Shown: positions 52,422 through 60,798, counted from the stretch's first letter. The stretch is 64,000 nt of DNA from Rhodobacter huangdaonensis (GCF_004022465.1 NZ_SAVA01000003.1:62001-126000), one strand, 5' to 3'. Translations and numbers: made by a program. Notes: a model not told the origin generated them from the sequence alone.

Positions 52422-52447
52422 AAAACCCGGCCTCGCAGCCGGGTTTT
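52422..52447. terminator. Bidirectional terminator between the GntR gene and atpF
   Basis: AAAACCCGGC and GCCGGGTTTT form a perfect 10-pair stem with A runs on one side and T runs on the other, so it can stop transcription from both converging genes. Confidence 0.88.
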
Positions 52448-52467
52448 CGGTTTTCGGTCGGCTCGTC

Positions 52468-53025
52468 TCAGTTGAGCCGGGCCTGCACCTCAGAGATCGC
52501 GCTGTCGATCAGCCCGGCCTTGCGGTCGGCCGTCATCTGACCGGCGAGAACCTCGCCCGCAGCGGCAATCGCCACCTGCACGGCACGGTCCTTGACGTCC
52601 TTCAGCGCCGATGCTTCGGTCGAAGCGATCTGCTCCTCGGCCGCCTTCAGACGACGGGCGATCGAGGCCTGCAGCTCGGCCTTGGCATCCTCCGCCGCCG
52701 CCTGCGCATCGCGCTTCGCGGCCACCACGATGCCCTCGGCCTGGGCCTGGACCTCACGCGCCTTGCGCTCGTAGGAGGCAAGGATCGACTGAGCTTCCTC
52801 GCGCAGCGCGCGGGCCTCGTCGAGCTCGGACTTGATCGTGTCGGCGCGCTTGTCGAGCAGGGAGCCGAGCAGCGCCGGAACCTTGAACTTGACGATGATC
52901 GCCACGAACAGAAGGAAGGCGATCAGCACCACGAAGTTCGGGTTGCGCAGCGAGAAGAACGGCCCTTCCTCGGAGGCGAGCGCCGGCGAGGCGGCGAGGA
53001 TGAGAAGAAGCGTGAGTTTTTTCAT
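52468..53025 (-). CDS. atpF: ATP synthase F0 subunit b
   Basis: This 185-residue protein is the b subunit of the F0 stator. A membrane segment (about 31-50, FVVLIAFLLFVAIIVKF) follows an N-terminal stretch that may be a cleavable signal (ASPALA), and a long charged coiled coil (about 55-180) reaches up to F1. It pairs with the b' subunit encoded four bases upstream. It is the last gene of the leftward atpI-B-E-X-F operon and ends just before the bidirectional terminator. Confidence 0.93.
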   Translation of the reverse strand: MKKLTLLLILAASPALASEEGPFFSLRNPNFVVLIAFLLFVAIIVKFKVPALLGSLLDKRADTIKSELDEARALREEAQSILASYERKAREVQAQAEGIVVAAKRDAQAAAEDAKAELQASIARRLKAAEEQIASTEASALKDVKDRAVQVAIAAAGEVLAGQMTADRKAGLIDSAISEVQARLN

Positions 53026-53029
53026 GGTC

Positions 53030-53581
53030 TCAGCCCTTCACCCGTGCGCTGACGGCCGAGGCAAGCGCCCCGGTGTCGGCCTGCCCGCCGAACGCGACGA
53101 CGATCTCGGCCGCGGCATCGCGCGCGACGGCTTCCACCGCCTCGAGCGCCCCGGCGCGGATCTCGTTGATCCGGCCTTCCGATTCCGCGGCGCGCTTGGC
53201 GATCTCGGTATCGGCCCGTGCGATCGCCACGTCGAGGTCCTTCTGGATCTCGGCCTTGGTTTCCGCGATGATCTTCTGTGCCTGGGCCCGGGCATCCGCG
53301 AGCGCCTTTTCATAGGCGGCCTCGGCGTCCTTCGCCTTCAGCTTGTAGTCCTCGGCGGCGGCGATATCGCCGGCGATGGTGCTCTGACGATCGGCCAGAA
53401 CCGCGGAGATCCGCGGCAGGGCGATGCGCGAAAGCATCCAGTAGATCACGACCAGCGCAACGCAGAGCCAGAAGATCTGGTTCGGGAAGGTCGAAAGATC
53501 AAGCTGCGGCATCGGCACGGCGGCCGCGGCACCATGCGCCGCATCACCCGCCATCTCGGCCACTTGCTGTTCAGTTTCCAT
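53030..53581 (-). CDS. atpX: ATP synthase F0 subunit b'
   Basis: This 183-residue protein is the b' subunit, the second stator coil found in phototrophs and alphaproteobacteria (AtpX/AtpG). The N-terminal 25 residues are Ala-rich, a membrane segment lies at about 36-55 (FWLCVALVVIYWML), and a coiled coil follows to the end. The ATG at 53581 was chosen by family length. It lies between atpE and atpF; the order I-B-E-X-F is that described for Rhodobacter capsulatus. Confidence 0.92.
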   Translation of the reverse strand: METEQQVAEMAGDAAHGAAAAVPMPQLDLSTFPNQIFWLCVALVVIYWMLSRIALPRISAVLADRQSTIAGDIAAAEDYKLKAKDAEAAYEKALADARAQAQKIIAETKAEIQKDLDVAIARADTEIAKRAAESEGRINEIRAGALEAVEAVARDAAAEIVVAFGGQADTGALASAVSARVKG

Positions 53582-53657
53582 ATCGTCCCCCTGGACCCTC
53601 AGATAACCGGATGGGCCCGCGTGCGGACCCATCCGACCGAAAGGATTGGATCAGGGA

Positions 53658-53894
53658 TCAGACCGCGAACAGCAGCAGCAGGGCGACGAGGAACGCGAAG
53701 ATGCCCAGAGCTTCGGCGAAGGCCATGCCGATGAACAGCGTGGCGGTCTGGCCGGCGGCGGCCGACGGGTTGCGCAGCGCGCCGTTCAGGAAGTTGCCGG
53801 CGACGTTGCCAACACCCATGGCGGCGCCCGCCAGGCCGATGCAGGCCAGGCCCGCGCCGAGGTATTGACCGAATTCCGAAATGCTGCCTTCCAT
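53658..53894 (-). CDS. atpE: ATP synthase F0 subunit c
   Basis: This 78-residue proteolipid forms the rotating c ring. Two membrane hairpin helices (about 11-37 and 52-76) are joined by the polar RNP loop (41-43), and the proton-carrying acid is E61 in the second helix (FAEALGIFAF). Glycine motifs GAGLACIGLAGAAMG and size match. The ATG at 53894 has an AAGGAGC site. It is 59 bases downstream of atpB, in the usual place for a highly expressed c subunit. Confidence 0.95.
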   Translation of the reverse strand: MEGSISEFGQYLGAGLACIGLAGAAMGVGNVAGNFLNGALRNPSAAAGQTATLFIGMAFAEALGIFAFLVALLLLFAV

Positions 53895-53953
53895 TGGGAT
53901 GCTCCTTGAGGATTGGAAAGGTTGTAAGGGTGGTCTCGTCTGCGTCCCGGGCC

Positions 53954-54724
53954 TCAGTGGCCCGGATGCAGCGCGTCTTTCAGATAGACGCAGGTGAGGA
54001 TGGTGAAGACATAGGCCTGCACGAGGGCGACGATCACTTCGAGCCCGTACATCGCGGTGACCGCGAGGACCGAGAGCGGGGTGACCAGCACGCCGACGGC
54101 GGCCGACATCAGGATCACCGGCGCGAAGCCCGCGAAGACCTCGATCACGGCGTGGCCGGCCATCATGTTGCCCGCAAGTCGGATCGAGTGGCTGACCGGA
54201 CGCACGAAGTAGGAGATCACCTCGATCACCGCGAGGACCGGACGCAGCACGAGCGGCGCCGAGCTGACCCAGAACAGGCCGAGGAAATGGGTGCCGTTCT
54301 TCACGAAGCCGACGACGGTCACGGTGACGAAGACCAGGATCGCCAGCACGCCGGTGACGGCGATATGCGCGGTCGGCGTGAACGAGAGCGGGATCAGGCC
54401 GAGGAAGTTCGAGAAGACGATGAACAGGAACAGGGTGAAGATGTAGGGGAAGAACTTCAGCCCTTCCTTGCCGGTCACATCTTCGACCATCTTGTGGATG
54501 AAGCCGTAGACGAGCTCGGCGAGCGACTGCATCCGCGACGGGATGATGGCGCGGCCACGGGTGCCGACGACGAGCAGAAGCGCCATGCAGATCAGCCCGA
54601 TCGCCATCCACAGCGTGACGTTGGTCGGCGTGTACCAATGGATCGCCCCGTCCCCGAACAGGGGATGGATCTTGAAAGGTTCCATCGGATGGAACGCCAG
54701 ACCTTCGCTCGCTTCTTCCGCCAC
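53954..54724 (-). CDS. atpB: ATP synthase F0 subunit a
   Basis: This 256-residue membrane protein forms the proton half-channels. It has about six membrane segments, with the essential arginine in RPVSHSIRLAGNMMAGH and the C-terminal QAYVFTILTCVYLKDAL. I chose the GTG at 54724 because it begins the conserved EEASEGLAFHP lead and lies two bases after the atpI stop with an AGAGGG site; the ATG at 54685 is possible but would lose the conserved N-terminus. It works with AtpE to drive rotation. Confidence 0.92.
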   Translation of the reverse strand: MAEEASEGLAFHPMEPFKIHPLFGDGAIHWYTPTNVTLWMAIGLICMALLLVVGTRGRAIIPSRMQSLAELVYGFIHKMVEDVTGKEGLKFFPYIFTLFLFIVFSNFLGLIPLSFTPTAHIAVTGVLAILVFVTVTVVGFVKNGTHFLGLFWVSSAPLVLRPVLAVIEVISYFVRPVSHSIRLAGNMMAGHAVIEVFAGFAPVILMSAAVGVLVTPLSVLAVTAMYGLEVIVALVQAYVFTILTCVYLKDALHPGH

Positions 54725-54726
54725 GT

Positions 54727-55071
54727 CTATTTTCCCTCTGCATCGGAGGCCGGGGCCGCCGCATGTGCCTTCTTGTTCATCTCTTCGGCGGAGCGGATCA
54801 TCACCCGGATCCCCGCCACGAGACCAAGGAGCGTGAACACCAGCATCAGCCAAGGCTTCGTTCCCGCGAGCGCGTCGAGCCCAAATCCGATGCCGAAGCC
54901 GATCCCCAGCCCCGCAACCATCTCGATCACCATCCGCCACGCCATGTCGGCCTGACGGAACTTGTCATCCGCCGCGGGCTTCGGAGCCTTTTCCTTGCGC
55001 AGCTCGGCCAGGCGACGCTCCAGCACGGCAAGGCGCTCGGGATCGTGCCGGTCCGAGGGACGGTTGGTCAT
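54727..55071 (-). CDS. atpI: AtpI-like F0 assembly protein (AtpZ/AtpI family)
   Basis: This 114-residue protein has a charged N-terminal half and two membrane segments (about 49-70 and 74-93, GLGIGFGIGFGLDAL), the AtpZ/AtpI pattern. Such proteins help assemble the c ring. Its place at the head of atpIBEXF supports the name. The F1 genes are not in this window, as expected for alphaproteobacteria that keep F0 and F1 in separate operons. Confidence 0.88.
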   Translation of the reverse strand: MTNRPSDRHDPERLAVLERRLAELRKEKAPKPAADDKFRQADMAWRMVIEMVAGLGIGFGIGFGLDALAGTKPWLMLVFTLLGLVAGIRVMIRSAEEMNKKAHAAAPASDAEGK

Positions 55072-55284
55072 CGGCTCCCCCGCAACAACTTCGGGCCTTG
55101 ATAGACTTCACCGCCCTGTGAGTCAACGCCGTTAGCGCCGATCAGGACGCACTCCAACCCATTGTTTGGAAAGCATTTCCGGAATCATTTCGCGGCCCGG
55201 CACCCGCCCCGCCCGGCGCGACGGGAAAATCGCATATTCAACCTTCCGGTTGACGTTTTTCCACCCCCGGCCCATCACAGGGCG

Positions 55285-55656
55285 ATGAGACCCTCGGCCA
55301 ACGCCCCCCTCGACGCCGTCTTCGCCGCGCTGGCCGACCCCACGCGCCGCGCGATCCTGACCATGCTGCTCGAGGACGACATGGCGGTGACCGACGTCGC
55401 CGAGCCCTTCGAGATGTCGCTCGCGGCGATCTCGAAGCACCTCGCCATCCTCGCCGAGGCCGGGCTGATCTCGCAGGAAAAGCGCGGCCGGGTGAAATGG
55501 TGCAAGCTCGAACCCGCGGCGATGGCGGGCGCGGTCACCTGGATCCAGAGCTTCGGCCAGCTCGAACCGATCGACCTCGACGCCTTCGAGCGCTTCCTGG
55601 AAACGGAATTGCGCGACACGGATGGCGCGGAGGGGGCGCTGCCCCCTCGGCCCTGA
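55285..55656 (+). CDS. ArsR family transcription regulator
   Basis: This 123-residue protein has an ArsR-type winged helix: LDAVFAALADPTRRAILTMLLEDD, then ISKHLAILAEAGLISQEKRGRVKW. No metal-site cysteine pair (ELCVC) is visible, so it is probably not a metal sensor. The ATG at 55285 begins the fold. It is divergent from atpI with about 210 bases between. The last nine residues (DGAEGALPPRP-like) are encoded by the start of a mirrored dispersed repeat. Confidence 0.87.
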   Translation: MRPSANAPLDAVFAALADPTRRAILTMLLEDDMAVTDVAEPFEMSLAAISKHLAILAEAGLISQEKRGRVKWCKLEPAAMAGAVTWIQSFGQLEPIDLDAFERFLETELRDTDGAEGALPPRP

Positions 55657-55788
55657 CGGGCCTCACCCCCGGGATATTTGAGGCAATTGGAAGCAGCGGC
55701 CGAACCTTCCCGGCTTCCAATTGCTGCAAATATCCTCGGGGGGTGAACCGGCCGCAGGCCGGGAGGGGGGCAGACAGCCCCCCTGCCC
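55629..55788. repeat. Dispersed intergenic repeat, copy 7 (mirrored double unit)
   Basis: Two composite units face each other. The inner arms are 55666-55694 (CCCCCGGGATATTTGAGG, CAATTGGAAGC) and 55713-55743, and the outer parts add GGGGGCGCTGCCCCC on the left and its counterpart GGGGGGCAGACAGCCCCCC on the right. It separates the converging ArsR and DUF1989 genes and includes the ArsR stop codon. Confidence 0.85.
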
Positions 55789-55792
55789 GGCC

Positions 55793-56665
55793 TCAGCCGA
55801 GATCCGCTCCGTGGCTGCGATCATACCCGCTCGGCGCAGGCGGTGCCCAGCCGGCCGGTGCCTGTTGCGGGCGGTAGATCTCAATCTTCAGCGGATGGCA
55901 GGCTGCAGCGTCAGAGCTGTGCTCCGAGGAACAGTCGCCGCCCGGGCAGGCCGAGAGCGCGCCGGTGAGGTCGATCTCGGCGAAGAATTCGAGGAAGTCG
56001 CCCGGCCGCACCGGGCTTGCCTTCATGAAATACTGCCCGGTATCGCGGGTGAAGCCCGTGCACATGAAGACATTGAGCACGTCGTGGACATGGCGTTCGG
56101 CCTCGGCAAGGCTCAGCCCGCGCGCCGCTGCGAGCGCCCGGGTCAGGTTCGAGTGGCAGCAATGGTGGTAGGTCTCGCCGCCCGACAGCAGTTGATGGGT
56201 ATAGGGGTCACAGCGGGTGCCGATCACGTCATGCACCGAGCCGCCATATGCGTCGAAACCGTACCAGTCGAGCGTGTCCTCGGTGATCGTCGCCATCGGT
56301 CGCAGGTGGGGCAGCGAGGACCAGAGCTGATCGCCGGTGCTCAGATGCGTGCCATGCAGCGCGCGGGTCTTGCCGGAATAGAAGCGTTCGCTCAGATCCG
56401 CGGCATGCCACAGGTTCAGATCGCCCACCTGCGGCCCCTCGATCGAGGTGATGCGGAAGAAATGCCCGGCCGGCACCTCGAAGACCCGCGCCTCGCGCGG
56501 CGGCACGATCACCTCGTCGATCAGGTCCCAGCCGGGGCGCACGGCGCGATAGCCCGCCACGTCGGGGTGCGGCAGGGTCTCGACGGGATAGCAGATCACC
56601 GGCGGGATCGCCCGTCGCGCGGCGGCATCGGCGGGGGCGGCATGGTCTGGACGGGAGAGTTTCAT
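55793..56665 (-). CDS. Urea carboxylase-associated/DUF1989 family protein
   Basis: This 290-residue protein matches DUF1989, found beside urea carboxylase and aminomethyltransferase genes in other bacteria; here no such gene is adjacent. Family segments include VPAGHFFRITSIEGPQVGDLN, STGDQLWSSLPHLRPMATI and YHHCCHSNLTRAL with a possible metal site (CH, CCH). The substrate is unknown. The next gene leftward is on the opposite strand, separated by a repeat. Confidence 0.85.
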   Translation of the reverse strand: MKLSRPDHAAPADAAARRAIPPVICYPVETLPHPDVAGYRAVRPGWDLIDEVIVPPREARVFEVPAGHFFRITSIEGPQVGDLNLWHAADLSERFYSGKTRALHGTHLSTGDQLWSSLPHLRPMATITEDTLDWYGFDAYGGSVHDVIGTRCDPYTHQLLSGGETYHHCCHSNLTRALAAARGLSLAEAERHVHDVLNVFMCTGFTRDTGQYFMKASPVRPGDFLEFFAEIDLTGALSACPGGDCSSEHSSDAAACHPLKIEIYRPQQAPAGWAPPAPSGYDRSHGADLG

Positions 56666-56707
56666 CGCGGCTCCTTGGCTGGTGCCTTATCCTGCCATGG
56701 CCCCGGC

Positions 56708-56739
56708 AAAACAAAAGCCCCGGCGCGACGCCCGGGGCT
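56708..56739 (-). terminator. Intrinsic terminator of the 59-residue protein gene
   Basis: The leftward hairpin AGCCCCGG ... CCGGGGCT is followed by TTTTGTTTT on the transcript. It lies 25 bases after the small gene's stop. Confidence 0.78.
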
Positions 56740-56764
56740 TCGGTTTCGACATCGGTCGGTGCGC

Positions 56765-56944
56765 TCAGGCGGCCGAGTAATACCCGAACATCTGTTCGAT
56801 CGGGGTTTCGACGGCGGCGATCGCCGCGGTGGCCGAGACCTCGTCTTCGGGGATGTAATAGGCATAGGCCTGATCCAGAACCCGCAGCGCCTCTTCGGCC
56901 TTTTCGCGTTCGGACGCCTTCACGAATTTGACGATCTTCGACAT
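56765..56944 (-). CDS. Conserved small protein of unknown function
   Basis: This 59-residue protein (MSKIVKFVKASEREKAEEALR to the C-terminus QMFGYYSAA) has one charged amphipathic helix (about 8-27) and a Tyr-rich core (AYAYYIPEDEV). I recognise it only as similar to small conserved Rhodobacteraceae proteins of unknown role. Support comes from a good GGAGAG site and its own terminator. It lies alone, 180 bases from sdhB. Confidence 0.65.
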   Translation of the reverse strand: MSKIVKFVKASEREKAEEALRVLDQAYAYYIPEDEVSATAAIAAVETPIEQMFGYYSAA

Positions 56945-57081
56945 GGAACTCTCCTGTGGTCGGATTGAGTTCCTCCCTGCCGGTCCATGTAGGGGATCGG
57001 GGGGCGCCTGGGAAGGGGCGCGGGCGCAAGGGTGCCATGCAGATGCTGCAGTGCAGCAAATCGTCACACCCCGGACAGGCA

Positions 57082-57107
57082 GGGGCCCCGGATCGCTCCG
57101 GGGCCCC
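57082..57107 (-). terminator. Hairpin after sdhB
   Basis: GGGGCCCCGGA-TCGC-TCCGGGGCCCC is an 11-pair stem 18 bases after the sdhB stop. There is no T run, so it may act as a barrier to exonucleases as well as a terminator. Confidence 0.6.
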
Positions 57108-57124
57108 GATCGTGTGGTGCCGCC

Positions 57125-57907
57125 TCAGACCTGACGGCTGACCATCAGCCGCTTGATCTCGGCGATCGCCTTCGCCGGGTTCAGCCCCTTCGGGCAGGTC
57201 TTGGTGCAGTTCATGATGGTGTGGCAGCGATAGAGCTTGAACGGATCCTCGAGCGCGTCGAGACGCTCGGCCGTCGCCTCGTCGCGGCTGTCGATGATCC
57301 AGCGATAGGCATGGAGCAGCGCCGCCGGGCCGAGGTAGCGGTCCGAGTTCCACCAGTAGCTCGGGCAGGAGGTCGAGCAGCTGGCGCACATCACGCATTC
57401 GTAAAGACCGTCGAGCTTGCGGCGGTCCTCGATCGACTGGCGCCATTCCTTCTCGGGAACGTTGGTCTTGGTCTGCAGGAACGGCATGATCGAGGCGTGC
57501 TGCGCGTAGAAATGCGTCAGATCCGGGATCAGGTCCTTCACCACCGGCATGTGCGGCAGCGGGTTGATCTTGACGGTGTCGCCCTTGATCTCGTCGAGAC
57601 CATAGATGCAGGCGAGCGTGTTGATCCCGTCGATGTTCATCGCGCAGGAGCCGCAGATGCCTTCACGGCAGGAGCGGCGGAAGGTCAGCGTCGGGTCGAT
57701 CTCGTTCTTGATCTTGATCAGCGCGTCGAGGACCATCGGACCGCATTTGTCCATGTCCAGGAAATAGCTGTCGACGCGCGGGTTCTCCCCGGTGTCCGGA
57801 TCCCAGCGATAGATCTGGAACTTGCGCACATTCTTGGCGCCTTCCGGCTTCGGCCAGGTCTTGCCGACGCGGATCTGCGAATTCTTCGGAAGCTTGAACT
57901 GAACCAT
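57125..57907 (-). CDS. sdhB: Succinate dehydrogenase iron-sulfur subunit
   Basis: This 260-residue protein passes electrons from the flavin to ubiquinone. The [2Fe-2S] cluster uses C80, C85, C88 and C100 (SCREGICGSC). The [4Fe-4S] and [3Fe-4S] ligands are in CVMCASCSTSCPSYWW and CHTIMNCTKTCPKG. I chose the ATG at 57907, where the GAGAGGG site is at the correct distance; a GTG three codons upstream is too close to it. The site itself is encoded by the last codons of the preceding lipoprotein gene. Confidence 0.95.
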   Translation of the reverse strand: MVQFKLPKNSQIRVGKTWPKPEGAKNVRKFQIYRWDPDTGENPRVDSYFLDMDKCGPMVLDALIKIKNEIDPTLTFRRSCREGICGSCAMNIDGINTLACIYGLDEIKGDTVKINPLPHMPVVKDLIPDLTHFYAQHASIMPFLQTKTNVPEKEWRQSIEDRRKLDGLYECVMCASCSTSCPSYWWNSDRYLGPAALLHAYRWIIDSRDEATAERLDALEDPFKLYRCHTIMNCTKTCPKGLNPAKAIAEIKRLMVSRQV

Positions 57908-57912
57908 GGTTT

Positions 57913-58248
57913 TCACCCTCTCCAGTCGGTTCTGGCGTAAAGCGGCCGCGTCGGCATGCGGCCGGATCTCTGATAGACGCAGCGGTCATAGGCCGCTGAC
58001 GGGTCTCCTTGCGTGCGCAGCCCGAGATTGAGCCGCACCTTGGCGGTGGTGCGCGGGCCGGAACTGGTCATGCCGATGCCGGCTTCGCCCGAAACCGGAG
58101 GTTCCGGCACGACCTGGCGGAAGCACTGCGCCTCGGCCTGCTCGACGGGCACGGGCCCGCAGCCGGCCAGAAGCGGCGCGAGCGCGACGCAGGCCAGCCA
58201 CGGCAACCGCCGCACCCCCTGCCCCGTCATCTCGCGGCTCCGCTCCAT
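57913..58248 (-). CDS. Small lipoprotein in the sdh operon, gene 2
   Basis: This 111-residue protein has a type II signal with lipobox LLAGC (C30) and two more cysteines (42 and 90) in a short mature part; I do not recognise a family. It starts eight bases after the stop of the upstream lipoprotein gene with a GAGGGG site; a second ATG six codons later is possible. It stops five bases before sdhB. Its conserved place suggests a role in or near complex II, such as assembly in the periplasm, but this is inference. Confidence 0.75.
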   Translation of the reverse strand: MERSREMTGQGVRRLPWLACVALAPLLAGCGPVPVEQAEAQCFRQVVPEPPVSGEAGIGMTSSGPRTTAKVRLNLGLRTQGDPSAAYDRCVYQRSGRMPTRPLYARTDWRG

Positions 58249-58256
58249 CGCTCCCC

Positions 58257-58565
58257 TCACAGCACGCCGAGCCCGTTGCGCGCGATGCACGACATCGTCG
58301 CGGGGCGCTGCGCAATGGTCATCACCGTCGAGACGGTGTCGGCGCTGACGCCGACGACCGCCCCCTTGGCGATGCTGTAAACCTCGCCCATCGAGGCGTT
58401 GTCGATGATGCAGTCGGTGACGGGGGCGGCGTTCACCCCCGGCATCTTCTGCGCCACCACCCCGTTGACCACCGATTTGGCCTGAGCGCGCGCGACTTCC
58501 TCGGCGCTCTGCCCCATCGTGCAGGCCGACAGGGCCGCCGCCGCAAGGAGCGAAAGACCGCGCAT
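58257..58565 (-). CDS. Small lipoprotein in the sdh operon, gene 1
   Basis: This 102-residue protein has a type II signal peptide with a lipobox-like LSAC (C15) and two other cysteines (52 and 93) that could pair in the periplasm. The rest (EEVARAQAKSVVNGVVAQKM onward) has no family I recognise. It starts within the sdhA stop (TGATG, one shared base), so it is translated with sdhA, and it is followed by another lipoprotein gene and sdhB. Confidence 0.78.
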   Translation of the reverse strand: MRGLSLLAAAALSACTMGQSAEEVARAQAKSVVNGVVAQKMPGVNAAPVTDCIIDNASMGEVYSIAKGAVVGVSADTVSTVMTIAQRPATMSCIARNGLGVL

Positions 58566-60373
58566 CAGTAGACGCGCGCCTTCGGCGCGATCTTCTTCAG
58601 CTCGATCCCGCCCTCGTCCTGCGGCGTCAGCGGATTGACGTGGACCGCGCGATAGCTGAGGTCCACCGTCGCGCCGTGCACGCGCATGATCGAGTGCTTG
58701 CGCCAGTTCACGTCGTCGCGGTCCGGATAGTCCTCGTGCGCATGCGCGCCGCGGCTTTCCTTGCGCGCCTCGGCACCGACGATCGTCGCCAGGGCGTTCG
58801 GCATCAGGTTGGTCAGCTCGAGCGTTTCCATCAGGTCCGAGTTCCAGATCAGCGACCGGTCGGTGACGTGCAGGTCGTTCATCTTCTCGGCGACGGCGGT
58901 CATCTTGACCACGCCCTCGGCCAGGGACTTGTCGGTGCGGAACACCGCAGCGTCCGACTGCATGGTCTTCTGCATCTCGAGACGCAGCGCGGCCGTGGGC
59001 ACCGAGCCCTTGGCGTAGCGCAGCCCGTCGAAGCGGTCGAAGGCCTTGTCGATTGCCGATTTCGCCGGCGTCGGGATCGCCTTCTCCCGGTCGATGACCT
59101 CGCCGGCGCGGATCGCGGCGGCGCGGCCGAAGACCACGAGGTCGATGAGCGAGTTCGAGCCGAGACGGTTCGCCCCGTGCACCGAGGCACAGCCCGCCTC
59201 GCCCACGGCCATCAGGCCCGGAACGACGGCATCCTGGTTCTCGGCAGTCGGGTTGATGACCTCGCCCCAGTAGTTCGTCGGGATGCCGCCCATGTTGTAG
59301 TGCACGGTCGGCAGCACCGGGATCGGCTCCTTGGTCACATCGACGCCGGCGAAGATCTTCGCCGATTCCGAGATCCCCGGCAGACGTTCGGCCAGCGCTT
59401 CCTTCGGCAGGTGCGAGAGGTTCAGGAAGATGTGGTCCTTGTGCTCGCCCACGCCGCGACCTTCGCGGATCTCGATCGTCATGCAGCGCGAGACGACGTC
59501 ACGCGAGGCCAGATCCTTGTAATGGGGCGCATAGCGCTCCATGAAGCGCTCGCCTTCGGAGTTGGTCAGATACCCGCCCTCGCCGCGCGCACCTTCGGTG
59601 ATCAGGCAGCCCGAGCCGTAGATGCCGGTCGGGTGGAACTGCACGAATTCCATGTCCTGCAGCGCGAGCCCCGCGCGCGCCACCATGCCGCCGCCGTCGC
59701 CGGTGCAGGTATGCGCCGAGGTCGCCGAGAAATAGGCGCGGCCATAGCCGCCCGTCGCCAGCACGACCATCTTCGCGGCGAAGACGTGGAAGGTGCCGTC
59801 GTCGAGCTTCCAGCACAGCACGCCCTCGCAGGTCTTGCCGTCTTCGCTCATCAGCAGGTCGAGCGCGAAATACTCGATGTAGAATTCCGCGTTGTTCTTC
59901 AGCGACTGGCCGTAGAGCGTGTGCAGGATCGCGTGGCCGGTGCGGTCGGCCGCGGCGCAGGTGCGCTGCACCGGCGGGCCTTCGCCGAATTCGGTGGTGT
60001 GGCCGCCGAACGGGCGCTGATAGATCTTGCCCTCTTCGGTGCGCGAGAACGGCACGCCGTAGTGTTCGAGTTCATAGACCGCGGCCGGGGCGGCGCGCAC
60101 CATGTATTCCTGCGCGTCGGTGTCACCGAGCCAGTCGGAGCCCTTGACGGTGTCATAGAGGTGCCACTGCCAGTTGTCCGGGCCCATGTTCGAAAGCGAG
60201 GCGGCGATGCCGCCCTGCGCCGCCACGGTGTGCGAACGGGTCGGGAAGACCTTGGTCACGCAGGCGGTACGCAGGCCCTGTTCGGCCATGCCCAGCGTCG
60301 CGCGCAGGCCCGCGCCGCCGGCACCGACCACCACGACGTCATAGTGATGCGTCTCGTAAGGATAAGCTGCCAT
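58565..60373 (-). CDS. sdhA: Succinate dehydrogenase flavoprotein subunit
   Basis: This 602-residue subunit holds covalent FAD and oxidises succinate to fumarate. FAD-binding GAGGAGLRA is at 17-25, the FAD-linked histidine is H48 (TRSHTV), and the substrate loop and HGANRLGSNSL region are intact. Length and domain order are standard. It lies between sdhD (17 bases upstream) and the lipoprotein genes, in the leftward operon sdhC-sdhD-sdhA-lipoprotein-lipoprotein-sdhB. Confidence 0.96.
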   Translation of the reverse strand: MAAYPYETHHYDVVVVGAGGAGLRATLGMAEQGLRTACVTKVFPTRSHTVAAQGGIAASLSNMGPDNWQWHLYDTVKGSDWLGDTDAQEYMVRAAPAAVYELEHYGVPFSRTEEGKIYQRPFGGHTTEFGEGPPVQRTCAAADRTGHAILHTLYGQSLKNNAEFYIEYFALDLLMSEDGKTCEGVLCWKLDDGTFHVFAAKMVVLATGGYGRAYFSATSAHTCTGDGGGMVARAGLALQDMEFVQFHPTGIYGSGCLITEGARGEGGYLTNSEGERFMERYAPHYKDLASRDVVSRCMTIEIREGRGVGEHKDHIFLNLSHLPKEALAERLPGISESAKIFAGVDVTKEPIPVLPTVHYNMGGIPTNYWGEVINPTAENQDAVVPGLMAVGEAGCASVHGANRLGSNSLIDLVVFGRAAAIRAGEVIDREKAIPTPAKSAIDKAFDRFDGLRYAKGSVPTAALRLEMQKTMQSDAAVFRTDKSLAEGVVKMTAVAEKMNDLHVTDRSLIWNSDLMETLELTNLMPNALATIVGAEARKESRGAHAHEDYPDRDDVNWRKHSIMRVHGATVDLSYRAVHVNPLTPQDEGGIELKKIAPKARVY

Positions 60374-60389
60374 TTGTGTCGTCCCGTAT

Positions 60390-60788
60390 TCAGTTCATCG
60401 CGCCGAGCACGACGCCGAGGAAGGTCATCTTCGCCAGCGCATAAAGCGCCACGGCGATCACCAGATAGGCCACGGAATAGGCCGCGATGACCAGCACCTT
60501 GCGCGTCATGCCGGCGGTGTAGTCTTCGATCATCATCTGCGCGCCCTTGGCGAAGTGGCGCATCCCCACGACCACGACCAGCGCGGTCAAGATCGCCGGG
60601 AAGGGGCGCGAGAAGGTCGCGATCACGCCTTCCTGGCTCTGCCCGAGGGCACGGCCGAAGACGATCAGGAAGACCGGCACGAGGAAGGCCAGCGCGACGG
60701 CCGAAACCGTCATGTACCAGTGGTGCTCGGTGCCGGTATGGGAGGCACCCTTGCCCACGGCGCGTTTGCGATCGGTCAGGTAATGCAT
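60390..60788 (-). CDS. sdhD: Succinate dehydrogenase membrane anchor subunit
   Basis: This 132-residue protein has three membrane segments (about 27-47, 62-80 and 103-126) and the conserved ubiquinone/heme region with MRHFAKGAQMMIEDY. It anchors SdhAB together with SdhC. Sequence identity across species is low for this subunit, and position in the operon supports the call. It follows sdhC by 10 bases. Confidence 0.9.
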   Translation of the reverse strand: MHYLTDRKRAVGKGASHTGTEHHWYMTVSAVALAFLVPVFLIVFGRALGQSQEGVIATFSRPFPAILTALVVVVGMRHFAKGAQMMIEDYTAGMTRKVLVIAAYSVAYLVIAVALYALAKMTFLGVVLGAMN

Positions 60789-60798
60789 GAATGCCTCC

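Noticed and set aside
57908..57916. GTG start three codons upstream for sdhB
   Set aside because: It would sit directly against the ribosome site; the ATG at 57907 has the correct distance.
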